The translations under genes and the position numbers were made by a program. The notes beneath the pieces are model-generated. The model was not told where the DNA came from. It searched no databases and was given only the letters and a program-made list of their open reading frames with translations. Shown here in pieces: positions 8,359 to 16,956 of a DNA stretch of 64,000 nt (positions are counted from its first letter, which is position 1; each line of letters starts with the position of its first letter). The stretch spans positions 124,001 to 188,000 of the forward strand of contig NZ_JAPDOE010000009.1 of the NCBI RefSeq assembly GCF_026013365.1, given 5' to 3'. The stretch is from Paenibacillus sp. LS1. Its GTDB lineage: Bacteria; Bacillota; Bacilli; Paenibacillales; Paenibacillaceae.

Positions 8359-10776
8359 TTAAGGTTTTTCTTTGGCCTGACGCTGAATTTCCTTGGCTGT
8401 TAATGCTTTGTCATACACTCTTACGTTATCCAGACTGCCTTTGTAGAACGGATCAGCCGCATAACGACTCTTGCCTACATAAGCTTCCGTTACCTGCAGA
8501 TCTTTCGGGTTAAAGGTGATTTCAGAGCTGCTTGCAACCGATGTACCATTCACATACAGAGTACCTACATCACCCTGAAGGGTTACAGCCACATGAACCC
8601 ACGCTTTGGAAGGCAGTGGATTTGCAGCAATCAGACTCTGATCCCGACCCTCGTTATGAATGGTGAATTGTAGCGCTCCATTATGCTGGGAGGGAGTAAG
8701 GAACATATGCCTAGTCAAACCATTTCCAAAGTCAAAAATACGCTGCCAGGACCCGCCGCCGTCCCAATTGACCCAAGCGCTAAACGTGAAATCCGTTGTA
8801 TCTGTGATCAGGCCAGGTAATTGGATGAAACTGTCTGTCCCGTTAAATGTGGCAGCCTGATTTTTGCCACCAGCAGCAGAACTGACCACGTTAAAAGCTT
8901 GTCCGTGATATTCATTTTTACTGGAATCCTGTGCGACTTTGGCAAGTTTCTTGTGTTCAAAAGTATACTCCCCGAGCAACGGGCTTATCGCTTGCTGTGG
9001 AATGATAACGTTAAACGTTTTGGAGCTTAGCGCAGTTCCTTTACGAATCGTTGCGGTTAATTTTACTTTGGAATCACCCTTACCAGCGCGTGGTCGCTGC
9101 ACTACACCTGTAGCGGATAGAGCCGAAGTGTTGGAGCTTTTCCACGTAATCTCTGCATCACTTGTTCCCTTAGTAGGCAGAGATAGGTTGAAGAACACAT
9201 GATCCGTATTGCTAATGCTCAGATCCTTTTTCACCGCATCTACAATGTCTTGATCGCTCCGTTCAACACCTTGACTTCCCCAGATGGCTACCCCGGAGGA
9301 GGAGAGGGCGCTAAAGGTCAGAACCGTACTTTGAGATTCCGAGTTCCATTCATGCGTGAAAACGCCTTTGTAGACAACGTTATTCGATGTGATCTGAACC
9401 TTGTTGTCTGCGCCAAGACTCCATGTTCCTGTCACGGCACCATGAATCTGCCCATCTGCCGTGAACTGAACGGTCCGGGATGGCTTGATGTCCGCCGTGA
9501 TGTCCTTACCATGATTCACCCATTGGTACTGACCAGCAATATCCTGAGTTGTCAGTTGCGTTGTATCCTCTCCCAAAGCCGCATAGCGATAGGGAGAAAC
9601 AACGGGCCATCCATCTGCATTCATATGCATCTCATGTACGCGAACTTCATGTTCTTCGCCACGCCCTGGAAAGCGAGTATGGAAGATGAGAAATTGTTTG
9701 CCAGTCTCCGGATCAACATAAGCAGAGTTATGTCCTGGCGAAACATAGCCACTACCTAGGCCTGTGCCTGGATCACCGATCTGTCTCTCGAACAGGAAGT
9801 TCCCCATCAATTTGACTCCAAAAGGCTCGATAGAACGATCATCAAACAACGGTTTATCCTTGTCCGCTTTAACGTTGATCATATCGTTTCCTTCCGCATC
9901 GAGGAAAGGTCCATCCGGTGTTTGGGAGCGGGCTACACGAATGTTATATCCTCCATCAGCACCTAGCCCGCCGTAAGACAGGTACAGATAATAATAATCG
10001 GTTTCTGGACTGTAGAGCATGTATGGGGCTTCAATACGACTATGGTTGCCTCCCGTCAGCTTCTTGCCATAACCTTGATTCGGCAGCGGTTTGCCTGTCG
10101 TCTCATCCATCTCCAGAATGAAAATCCCTCCGGAATACGAGCCATACACCATCCATAACTTGCCGTTCTTATCATAAAAGACATCTGGATCGACCACATT
10201 GGGATGAATCGTTGCATCGTAAATGGTACCATCCTCACTGATCTGATCCCACATGCCGGATTTCAACAGAATGCCTTGATCCTTATAAGGCCCTTCGATA
10301 TTGTCTGCGACAGCAATGCCGAGCGCTGATCGGGGAGAGTCGCCTTTACAAGCATTGTAGTACATATAAAATTTACCGTCCGCCAATTGAATGACATCTG
10401 CTGCCCATAACGTATCCGTCTGCGCCCATTCCAGCGCTTCAGCGAATTCCTTGGTTACATTGGGGACAACGGGGTTGTTATCCGTAACACCGGATGCGAC
10501 CAAATCCCAGTTCAGAAAGTCTTTAGAATTAGCGACTTGCAGGTGTGAACCAAAAATATAAAACGTATCATCCACCTTAATGACAGAAGGGTCATGAACG
10601 GAAACATTTTTGAATGATGGAGCAGGATTTGCGAAAGGTGTGGTGGAAGTCTGCGAGTTACCAAAGGTTGCCCCTGAACCATTTGCGAACACCGAGACCG
10701 GCGCCAAAGCTGTTGCAGTAAGTAATGTGGTGCTTAGTACAGAAATGTTAAGTACGCGTACCCAATAACGTTTCAT
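8359..10776 (-). CDS. Secreted GH43 endo-1,5-alpha-L-arabinanase with LamG domain
   Basis: The 805-residue product starts at ATG 10776 with GGAAAGGGG upstream; a GTG 57 bp further upstream lacks a site at usable spacing. A signal peptide covers about residues 1-31 (VSVFANG). The GH43 five-bladed propeller follows, with the catalytic base Asp62 in HDPSVI, the helper Asp in VVDPDVFYD and the general acid Glu in HSRIEAPYM. After it come the small beta-barrel seen in Abn2-type arabinanases, a degenerate bacterial Ig-like domain (ITWKSSNTSAL) and a C-terminal LamG/concanavalin-like domain ending near the C terminus. It should cut arabinan outside the cell and feed the importer encoded at 15058-22151. 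A cre-like site lies at its promoter. Confidence 0.92.
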   Translation of the reverse strand: MKRYWVRVLNISVLSTTLLTATALAPVSVFANGSGATFGNSQTSTTPFANPAPSFKNVSVHDPSVIKVDDTFYIFGSHLQVANSKDFLNWDLVASGVTDNNPVVPNVTKEFAEALEWAQTDTLWAADVIQLADGKFYMYYNACKGDSPRSALGIAVADNIEGPYKDQGILLKSGMWDQISEDGTIYDATIHPNVVDPDVFYDKNGKLWMVYGSYSGGIFILEMDETTGKPLPNQGYGKKLTGGNHSRIEAPYMLYSPETDYYYLYLSYGGLGADGGYNIRVARSQTPDGPFLDAEGNDMINVKADKDKPLFDDRSIEPFGVKLMGNFLFERQIGDPGTGLGSGYVSPGHNSAYVDPETGKQFLIFHTRFPGRGEEHEVRVHEMHMNADGWPVVSPYRYAALGEDTTQLTTQDIAGQYQWVNHGKDITADIKPSRTVQFTADGQIHGAVTGTWSLGADNKVQITSNNVVYKGVFTHEWNSESQSTVLTFSALSSSGVAIWGSQGVERSDQDIVDAVKKDLSISNTDHVFFNLSLPTKGTSDAEITWKSSNTSALSATGVVQRPRAGKGDSKVKLTATIRKGTALSSKTFNVIIPQQAISPLLGEYTFEHKKLAKVAQDSSKNEYHGQAFNVVSSAAGGKNQAATFNGTDSFIQLPGLITDTTDFTFSAWVNWDGGGSWQRIFDFGNGLTRHMFLTPSQHNGALQFTIHNEGRDQSLIAANPLPSKAWVHVAVTLQGDVGTLYVNGTSVASSSEITFNPKDLQVTEAYVGKSRYAADPFYKGSLDNVRVYDKALTAKEIQRQAKEKP

Positions 10777-10868
10777 ACGTTTCCCCTTTCCTATTCCCCG
10801 GAATGAAAAATCAACCGATACTTGGCAACACACGATAAAAGGTTCGGCAGACCTCCTTTGAGTATTTC

Positions 10869-10926
10869 ATTATATCAAGCGCTTTCATTTGTTATATTAT
10901 CAATTGGTTTATATGTTTGTAAACCA
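10869..10926. promoter_or_regulatory. GH43 promoter with cre-like site and upstream palindrome
   Basis: On the minus strand TATAAT (10869-10874) is a good -10 element. ATCAAGCGCTTTCAT (10874-10888) just upstream resembles a CcpA cre site, with a perfect AAGCGCTT core, placed to block transcription. Further upstream TGGTTTA/TAAACCA arms (10905-10926) form an inverted repeat that could bind a local regulator. The rest of the 392-bp divergent region up to the GH51 gene is AT-rich without further clear signals. Confidence 0.5.
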
Positions 10927-11168
10927 TAAATGTAATGTTTATAAGACTAAAATGAAAAAATGAAGAGAGCCGGTAAGAGCTGATAAGGCTCATTACATTC
11001 AAACAAAACAGGTATTATTCTCAAATTTAGGATTGAAATTAGGTTATGTGATGGGATATTATTACGTTTAGATTAGGTGTTTAACTATTTATCAATCATT
11101 TTATATTTATACGAATTAAAGGCGAGTATTCTGTAACGACAATTCCAAACTACATAGGAGGTAAGAAC

Positions 11169-14100
11169 ATGACCACATATCAAAACCATTTAATCGCACA
11201 ATACACGTTCGAAGATGCTGTTCAGATTGGGAAAGACAGCTCCGGGAACGGAAATGATAGTTTGGCAAAAGGCGAGTTCCCCCCTGTCATATCCGAGTTA
11301 AAAGGAAGATCGGCGGTAACTTTCAACGGGGGAGCGAATGGAACTTCTTATCTACAATTACCGTCGGATCTGCTTCGTGATGTAAGCGATAACACGGGAA
11401 TTACTATTGCAACTTGGGTATTTCTCGGCAAAGGGTCCAATGTGTGGGAGCGCATTTTTGACTTTGGTAAAGGGGAGAAGGGGCCGTATTTGTTTCTGAC
11501 GCGTCAGCTCCTGGGTACGTTATATGCCGGCGATAATCTGGTTGTCCACCCAAGTCGAGGAGTTGCAAGTGGAGAATGGTTGCATATTGCACTCTCTGTG
11601 GCAGGCAGCCAAGGGGGAACGTTGAGCAGTGCGGGTCCGATTGTGTATGTGAATGGGGAGAAGGCCGCAGACGGTTCAATCAGTCAGACATCCAGTGGCA
11701 ATTATGCCAAATTGCGCGAATGGTTTGATTCGTTCACCGATCCTGAGAATTATAGCCAGAATTATATCGGACGTTCCCAGTATGCAGCGGATGTGGATTT
11801 TGCAGGTTCGTTATCCGACTTTCGGATCTATGGGGCAGCGCTCACCATGGATGAAGTCATTGAAGTGATGTGTGAGTCACTGACAGATGAAGCGATTGTG
11901 AAGCTTGCGGCGGACAAGTACTTGTCCTTCCCAAACCGAATTATCACCAAAGATGTGTCACTGCCAGCAGATTTGCTGGGTGGTAAAGTGAAGGTTCAGT
12001 GGAGTTCCAGTGAGCCGGCAGTCTTGTCCGAGAACGGAGAGGTTCAGGCAATCACATCGGCACAAGAGGTTACCCTCCGTGCGCTTCTGCACAGAGGAGA
12101 TCGTAAGCTGAGCCAAAGCTTTGACGTGTCTGTTGTGCCGGCGCATCTCCCACCTTATACGGTCACCATCCATGGGGATCAGAAGGTGGCAGACATCAGT
12201 GAAGTCATGTATGGGCTTTTCTACGAGGATATTAACAACGCGGCAGATGGCGGAATCTATGCAGAGCTTGTTCAGAATCGATCATTTGAATCCTTTGCAT
12301 TCGATACGTACTCGCATGACTCTGGAGAATGTGGTTGTTCGACAGGGCGAAACCGTGAGCCTTTGTTTGCTTGGTCAGGCGATACGGAGAAAATGCTCGT
12401 ACGGCATACGGATGGACTGAACGTTCACTTTAACGTGGAAGACCCTGAAGTCAATGCTTATTATGTAACGGTTCAGGATGGGGCAACGATTCGAAATCGC
12501 GGATTCTCAGACTCCAACCAGCATTGTGCCATGTCCATCAAGCAGGGTGAATCGTATGACTTTACTGTATGGGCAAAAGCAGAATCGGCAGGAATGATCA
12601 CCGTTCAATTACAGAATGGAAATGACACTTCCATCAGTGATTCGGTAACACTACATGTTGAAGGCGGGAACACATGGAAGAAATACGCTTTGCTTCTGAC
12701 TGGAACCGAGACCGTACTTGGTCAACTGGCACTTACGTTTGAAGGTGAAATCTCCATCGATATGGTGTCCTTAGTCCCTCGGAATGTATGGGGAGCTGAT
12801 CCGGCAGAAGAAGGAATATCGGCTACAGCACATGCCAACTATACAGGTAATCCGAACTATCGATTGAGAAAAGATCTAATCCAAGCACTCGCAGATCTAC
12901 ATCCGAAGTTCCTGCGTTTTCCGGGAGGATGTATCTCGGAGGGATCTTTCATCTGGGATAACGTATATGACTGGAAGGATTCTGTGGGTCCGGTTGAGCT
13001 CCGCAAAGAGAATTATAATGTCTGGGGTTACATGATGACGATGGGGCTTGGCTATATGGAGTACTTCCAACTGGCAGAAGATCTGAATGCTGCTCCGGTT
13101 CCAGTCATGGCTTGCGGTGTGTTATGTCAGGCACGCTCGGATTATGCTCACCCTGCGGGTGGCGCTTTGCGGGAGTATTATATCCGGAACTTTACAGACT
13201 TGATCGACTTTGCGCTCAGTACAGACTTTGAACACAATGAATGGGCGGCGGTACGAAGCCAGATGGGACATCCTGAACCGTTCGATCTTCGTTATCTCGG
13301 CGTAGGCAATGAGAACTGGGGCACTGAATTTTTTGCCAACTTCGAAGTATTCAAACGTTCAATAGATGACTACATGAAGCAGAACTATCCTGATCATGAA
13401 CTACACATTATCTCGACGGTTGGTGCTCAGGCGGATGATGATGCGTACCAGGAAGGATGGAAATTTCTCAGCGGGAATCTGACCGGATCAGCTCAGGTTG
13501 CTTTTGCAGATGGCACAGAGGTGATTGAGGAGACGGTAACCTGGTATGAGAATCAGGACAATTACATGGATACCATTGCGGATGAGCACTACTATCGATC
13601 CAATGAATATTTGCTGAACAACGCGGATCGGTACAATTACTATGACCGGGCTTATCATGAAGATGGAAGTATCGATTGGAAAGAAACATCCAAAGTATTT
13701 GTGGGAGAATATGCTTCCACGGACAAAAATACGCTGGCGGGTGCGGTTGCAGAAGCTGCAATCATGACTGGCTTTGAAAATAATGCGGACGTTGTTCGTT
13801 TGGCTGCCTATGCGCCATTGTTCAACAAAGTACTAACGGACGGTACCTACCGCTGGACGCCAGACTGCATCTGGTTTGATGATGAAACGGTGTGGTACAC
13901 ACCGAATTATTATGTACAGCAGCTCTTTGCAAAATATGTAGGGGATCAGGTGCTTGAAACTTCGTTTTCCACCTATAGCAAAGGCAAACCACTGAATCTC
14001 ATTCCGCGTGGTGGTATTGAAATTGCAACAGGTCATGCAGACATCATAGTGAAACGAGTCATGGTCACGTCCAATGTGGATGGCAGTATGATGTTTGATG

Positions 14101-14909
14101 AAGATTTCAGGGAACGTACAGCGCCTAGTGAGGCATGGAGACAGATTCCTGGATCGGAAGGATACACGTTAATCGCAGGGAAAGGGATCATTTTGAAGGC
14201 ACAATCAAGTGGATTGAATGGATTGTATCTGCTGAATGACAAATGGACCAACTATAAAGTTCAAGTTGAAGCTGAAAGAATTTCAGGTGAGGATGGTTTT
14301 TACATCGGCGTGGGATTGACGGATATCTCGCCCGAGAACAAGGATGTCATCGAGTACGCGATCAGTTACGGTGGAAATGCCTCGGGAGTGAAGGTGTACA
14401 AACAAGGGATCGAGGGTTACACATTGGGGGATTATTCATCCAGTTCGGCAGCAGGTAACCTGAGAGCGGCCAACTATGAACCACTCGTGAATGGGACCGA
14501 TTATACGATCACGGTTAACTATGGTGGTGACACAGGTAAGAACCTGATCTGCTCTTATACAGACGGTCGCAATACCAGTAACGTTCTGGATTACAAGCTG
14601 GAAGCTTACAACCGGGAAGTATTCCACTCTGTTACGAAAGACGCACGATATGTGTATGTGAAACTGGTGAATGCAGATAGTGTAGATAAATCAACCCGGA
14701 TTTGCCTTCAGGACCTAAAGGTTGATGCTTCAGCCAGACTAATCACGCTTACTGGAGAAGATCACTTAGTGCATGTTCCGAATGTGAATCAGAAGAATGA
14801 TGAGAAAGTGGTTCCCCAAGAACAGGAGATCACACTGTCCGATACATCGGTGGTGGTTAATTTAGCTGCTCATTCAGTGAATGTATTGGTGATGGAAATC
14901 CTGAATTAA
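11169..14909 (+). CDS. Giant GH51 alpha-L-arabinofuranosidase with LamG and Ig-like domains
   Basis: This 1246-residue protein begins directly with a LamG domain (residues 8-230, IAQYTFEDAVQIGKDSSG) and has no signal peptide. A degenerate Ig-like domain follows (about 240-325, VQWSSSEPAVLSENGEV), then the GH51 catalytic region from about 330. There the acid/base Glu715 lies in GVGNENWG and the nucleophile Glu847 in VFVGEYAS. An inserted carbohydrate-binding-like segment lies at about 385-545. A second LamG/DUF1080-like insertion (about 970-1190) interrupts the C-terminal beta domain. Usual GH51 enzymes have about 500 residues. It probably releases arabinose from imported arabino-oligosaccharides in the cytoplasm. 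The start follows AGGAGG. Confidence 0.92.
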   Translation: MTTYQNHLIAQYTFEDAVQIGKDSSGNGNDSLAKGEFPPVISELKGRSAVTFNGGANGTSYLQLPSDLLRDVSDNTGITIATWVFLGKGSNVWERIFDFGKGEKGPYLFLTRQLLGTLYAGDNLVVHPSRGVASGEWLHIALSVAGSQGGTLSSAGPIVYVNGEKAADGSISQTSSGNYAKLREWFDSFTDPENYSQNYIGRSQYAADVDFAGSLSDFRIYGAALTMDEVIEVMCESLTDEAIVKLAADKYLSFPNRIITKDVSLPADLLGGKVKVQWSSSEPAVLSENGEVQAITSAQEVTLRALLHRGDRKLSQSFDVSVVPAHLPPYTVTIHGDQKVADISEVMYGLFYEDINNAADGGIYAELVQNRSFESFAFDTYSHDSGECGCSTGRNREPLFAWSGDTEKMLVRHTDGLNVHFNVEDPEVNAYYVTVQDGATIRNRGFSDSNQHCAMSIKQGESYDFTVWAKAESAGMITVQLQNGNDTSISDSVTLHVEGGNTWKKYALLLTGTETVLGQLALTFEGEISIDMVSLVPRNVWGADPAEEGISATAHANYTGNPNYRLRKDLIQALADLHPKFLRFPGGCISEGSFIWDNVYDWKDSVGPVELRKENYNVWGYMMTMGLGYMEYFQLAEDLNAAPVPVMACGVLCQARSDYAHPAGGALREYYIRNFTDLIDFALSTDFEHNEWAAVRSQMGHPEPFDLRYLGVGNENWGTEFFANFEVFKRSIDDYMKQNYPDHELHIISTVGAQADDDAYQEGWKFLSGNLTGSAQVAFADGTEVIEETVTWYENQDNYMDTIADEHYYRSNEYLLNNADRYNYYDRAYHEDGSIDWKETSKVFVGEYASTDKNTLAGAVAEAAIMTGFENNADVVRLAAYAPLFNKVLTDGTYRWTPDCIWFDDETVWYTPNYYVQQLFAKYVGDQVLETSFSTYSKGKPLNLIPRGGIEIATGHADIIVKRVMVTSNVDGSMMFDEDFRERTAPSEAWRQIPGSEGYTLIAGKGIILKAQSSGLNGLYLLNDKWTNYKVQVEAERISGEDGFYIGVGLTDISPENKDVIEYAISYGGNASGVKVYKQGIEGYTLGDYSSSSAAGNLRAANYEPLVNGTDYTITVNYGGDTGKNLICSYTDGRNTSNVLDYKLEAYNREVFHSVTKDARYVYVKLVNADSVDKSTRICLQDLKVDASARLITLTGEDHLVHVPNVNQKNDEKVVPQEQEITLSDTSVVVNLAAHSVNVLVMEILN

Positions 14910-14929
14910 ATCAACATCGTGAACAAGAG

Positions 14930-14951
14930 ACCGCGGATATCGCGGTTTTTT
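14930..14951 (+). terminator. Terminator after the GH51 gene
   Basis: ACCGCG and CGCGGT enclose GATAT and are followed by TTTTTT, so the GH51 gene is separated from the importer operon. Confidence 0.85.
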
Positions 14952-15057
14952 GGCGTTCCAGGGGAGAGAGTCAACAAAAGATACCCAAAGTAAATAGCCC
15001 ACACTATTGCGGTGATCTGGCTGCTCCTATAATAAATGTTGAAGGAGGAGTCAGCTT

Positions 15058-15963
15058 ATGCGTTCCAACTACAAACAATTTATCCGAAATGTTCCGCTTC
15101 ATCTCATGATTCTGCCTGGACTGCTCATTATTATTGTATTCGGTTACATTCCGATGGCGGGACTCTCTATTGCCTTTCAGAATTTCTCTCCCATTGCCGG
15201 ATTCAAAAATATGAATTGGGTGGGTTTGGACAATTTCAGGTACCTGTTCGATCTACCGGGATTCTCGCAGGTTGTATGGAATACGGTATTTATATCGACG
15301 ATGAAAATTGTTTCCGGCTTGGTGATTCCGGTACTTGTAGCCTTATTGCTCAATGAGGTTCGCAAGACAGGATTTAAACGAACGATCCAGACCGTGATTT
15401 ATATGCCTCACTTTTTCTCATGGGTTATTCTGGCGGGAATCATCGTAGATGTGTTATCTCCAAGCACCGGGATCGTTAATATGTTGTTGAAAGCCGTGGG
15501 GATTGACCCGATTCAATTCCTGGCCAGTAACGAGTGGTTCCCTTACATACTTGTCATCACAGACCAATGGAAAGAATTCGGATTTGGAACGATTATCTAT
15601 CTGGCTGCGCTCACTAATATTGATAAGTCTCTGTATGAGGCCTCTGTTATGGATGGCGCGGGAAGATGGAAACAGACATGGCATATTACACTGCCAGGCA
15701 TTCGCCCGATCGTGATTTTGATGGTAACGCTTAGTCTGGGAAATGTACTCAACGGTGGCTTTGACCAAGTGTTCAACCTCTATAATCCATTGGTATATGA
15801 ATCAGGAGATATCCTGGATACGATGATCTACCGGATCGGATTACAGGATGCACAGTATTCTGTATCGACAGCGTTGGGTCTGATCAAATCTGTCGTTTCC
15901 TTCATTTTTATCGGACTTGGTTATTTCTTGGCCTATCGGTTCGCGAATTATCGGATATTCTAG
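15058..15963 (+). CDS. Sugar ABC transporter permease (LplB/MalF type)
   Basis: The 301-residue membrane protein has six predicted helices and the EAA loop YEASVMDGAGRWKQTWHITLPGI, which contacts the ATPase. The ATG follows GAAGGAGGAG. TATAAT at 15028-15033 with TTGCGG 15 bp upstream may be the promoter. It forms an operon with the second permease (15 bp gap), then the kinase and regulator genes. It is the first of two channel subunits of an LplABC-type importer, here most likely for arabino-oligosaccharides. No ATPase gene is present. Confidence 0.93.
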   Translation: MRSNYKQFIRNVPLHLMILPGLLIIIVFGYIPMAGLSIAFQNFSPIAGFKNMNWVGLDNFRYLFDLPGFSQVVWNTVFISTMKIVSGLVIPVLVALLLNEVRKTGFKRTIQTVIYMPHFFSWVILAGIIVDVLSPSTGIVNMLLKAVGIDPIQFLASNEWFPYILVITDQWKEFGFGTIIYLAALTNIDKSLYEASVMDGAGRWKQTWHITLPGIRPIVILMVTLSLGNVLNGGFDQVFNLYNPLVYESGDILDTMIYRIGLQDAQYSVSTALGLIKSVVSFIFIGLGYFLAYRFANYRIF

Positions 15964-15978
15964 AAAGGAGGCAGAATC

Positions 15979-16869
15979 ATGCACCACGCTTCAAGAGCTT
16001 ATCGGTGGTTCCTAGGGTTTAACTACGTCATCCTGACGATTCTTGCCTTGTTATGCCTGTTCCCGATTGTGAATATATTAGCGATTTCATTTAGTTCGAG
16101 TGATGCGGTCAAAGCGGGCAGTGTCACATTCTGGCCTGTGGATTTCACGTTGTCCTCATATCAATACATTCTGGAAAATCAGCAGTTTCTGAACTCATTC
16201 GGCACGAGCCTTCTTCGTGTCGTTCTGGGGGTTACGACCAATTTGATCTTCACGATTCTGGTAGCTTATCCGCTCTCAAAAGAGGCTGCCAAATTCCGCT
16301 CAAGAACGTTCTATGCGTGGATTTTTGTATTCACGATGTTATTCAGTGGAGGACTAATTCCTGGTTATCTGGTGGTTAAGGAAGCAGGCTTGTTGGATTC
16401 GATCTGGGCATTGATTCTGCCAGGTGCCGTTCCGATCTTTAATGTGCTCCTCATGCTCAACTTCTTCAGAGGTTTGCCGAAGGAGCTTGAAGAAGCTTCC
16501 TGGATGGATGGGGCAGGACATTTTCGCACACTATGGAGCATTTATCTTCCGATCTCTCTACCAAGTATCGCTACCATTACGCTGTTTGCCATGGTAGGAC
16601 ACTGGAACGCCTGGTTCGATGGCATGATCTACATGAAGAGTCCGGAAGGCTATCCGCTCGCTACGTATCTTCAGTCCATGTTACAGCAGGTGACGATGAT
16701 CCAGAGCGAGATGATGACGCTGGAGGATGCGACGCTCTTAAGTCAGGTATCGGATAGAACGACTCAAGCTTCCCAGATCTTTTTGTCCGTTATTCCGATT
16801 CTGCTCGTGTACCCATTCCTGCAGAGGTATTTCGTGCATGGGCTTGTTGTCGGAAGTGTAAAGGGATAA
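15979..16869 (+). CDS. Sugar ABC transporter permease (LplC/YtcP type)
   Basis: This 296-residue six-helix permease of the MalG branch has the EAA loop LEEASWMDGAGHFRTLWSIYLP and the C-terminal YPFLQRYFVHGLVVGSVKG typical of the YtcP/LplC subgroup. AAAGGAGG lies upstream of the ATG. It pairs with the preceding permease. A terminator directly after it may lower expression of the downstream two-component genes. Confidence 0.93.
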   Translation: MHHASRAYRWFLGFNYVILTILALLCLFPIVNILAISFSSSDAVKAGSVTFWPVDFTLSSYQYILENQQFLNSFGTSLLRVVLGVTTNLIFTILVAYPLSKEAAKFRSRTFYAWIFVFTMLFSGGLIPGYLVVKEAGLLDSIWALILPGAVPIFNVLLMLNFFRGLPKELEEASWMDGAGHFRTLWSIYLPISLPSIATITLFAMVGHWNAWFDGMIYMKSPEGYPLATYLQSMLQQVTMIQSEMMTLEDATLLSQVSDRTTQASQIFLSVIPILLVYPFLQRYFVHGLVVGSVKG

Positions 16870-16889
16870 GATCGATAGGAGGAACACCG

Positions 16890-16937
16890 ATGGAAGGAGC
16901 CGATTTCCGGCTCCTTTTTTGCAATTTAAGAGAGTGA
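16890..16937 (+). CDS. Possible 15-codon leader peptide spanning a terminator
   Basis: AGGAGG (16877-16882) stands 7 bp before an ATG that opens MEGADFRLLFCNLRE and stops at 16937. The reading frame passes through the hairpin and T run of the terminator at 16894-16920, so ribosomes translating it would disturb the hairpin. It may be a real attenuation leader before the histidine kinase gene or a chance ORF; the sequence alone cannot decide. Confidence 0.3.
   Translation: MEGADFRLLFCNLRE
16894..16920 (+). terminator. Intra-operon terminator before the histidine kinase gene
   Basis: GGAGCCG pairs with CGGCTCC around ATTTC and is followed by six T residues. It separates the permeases from the two-component genes that point the same way. 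Confidence 0.8.
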
Positions 16938-16956
16938 GGAGAGGAGGAGGGAAATA

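Noticed and set aside
9199..9759. Long plus-strand frame of 186 codons inside the GH43 gene
   Set aside because: It is antisense to a well-conserved domain, lacks a ribosome site, and its product shows no family features.
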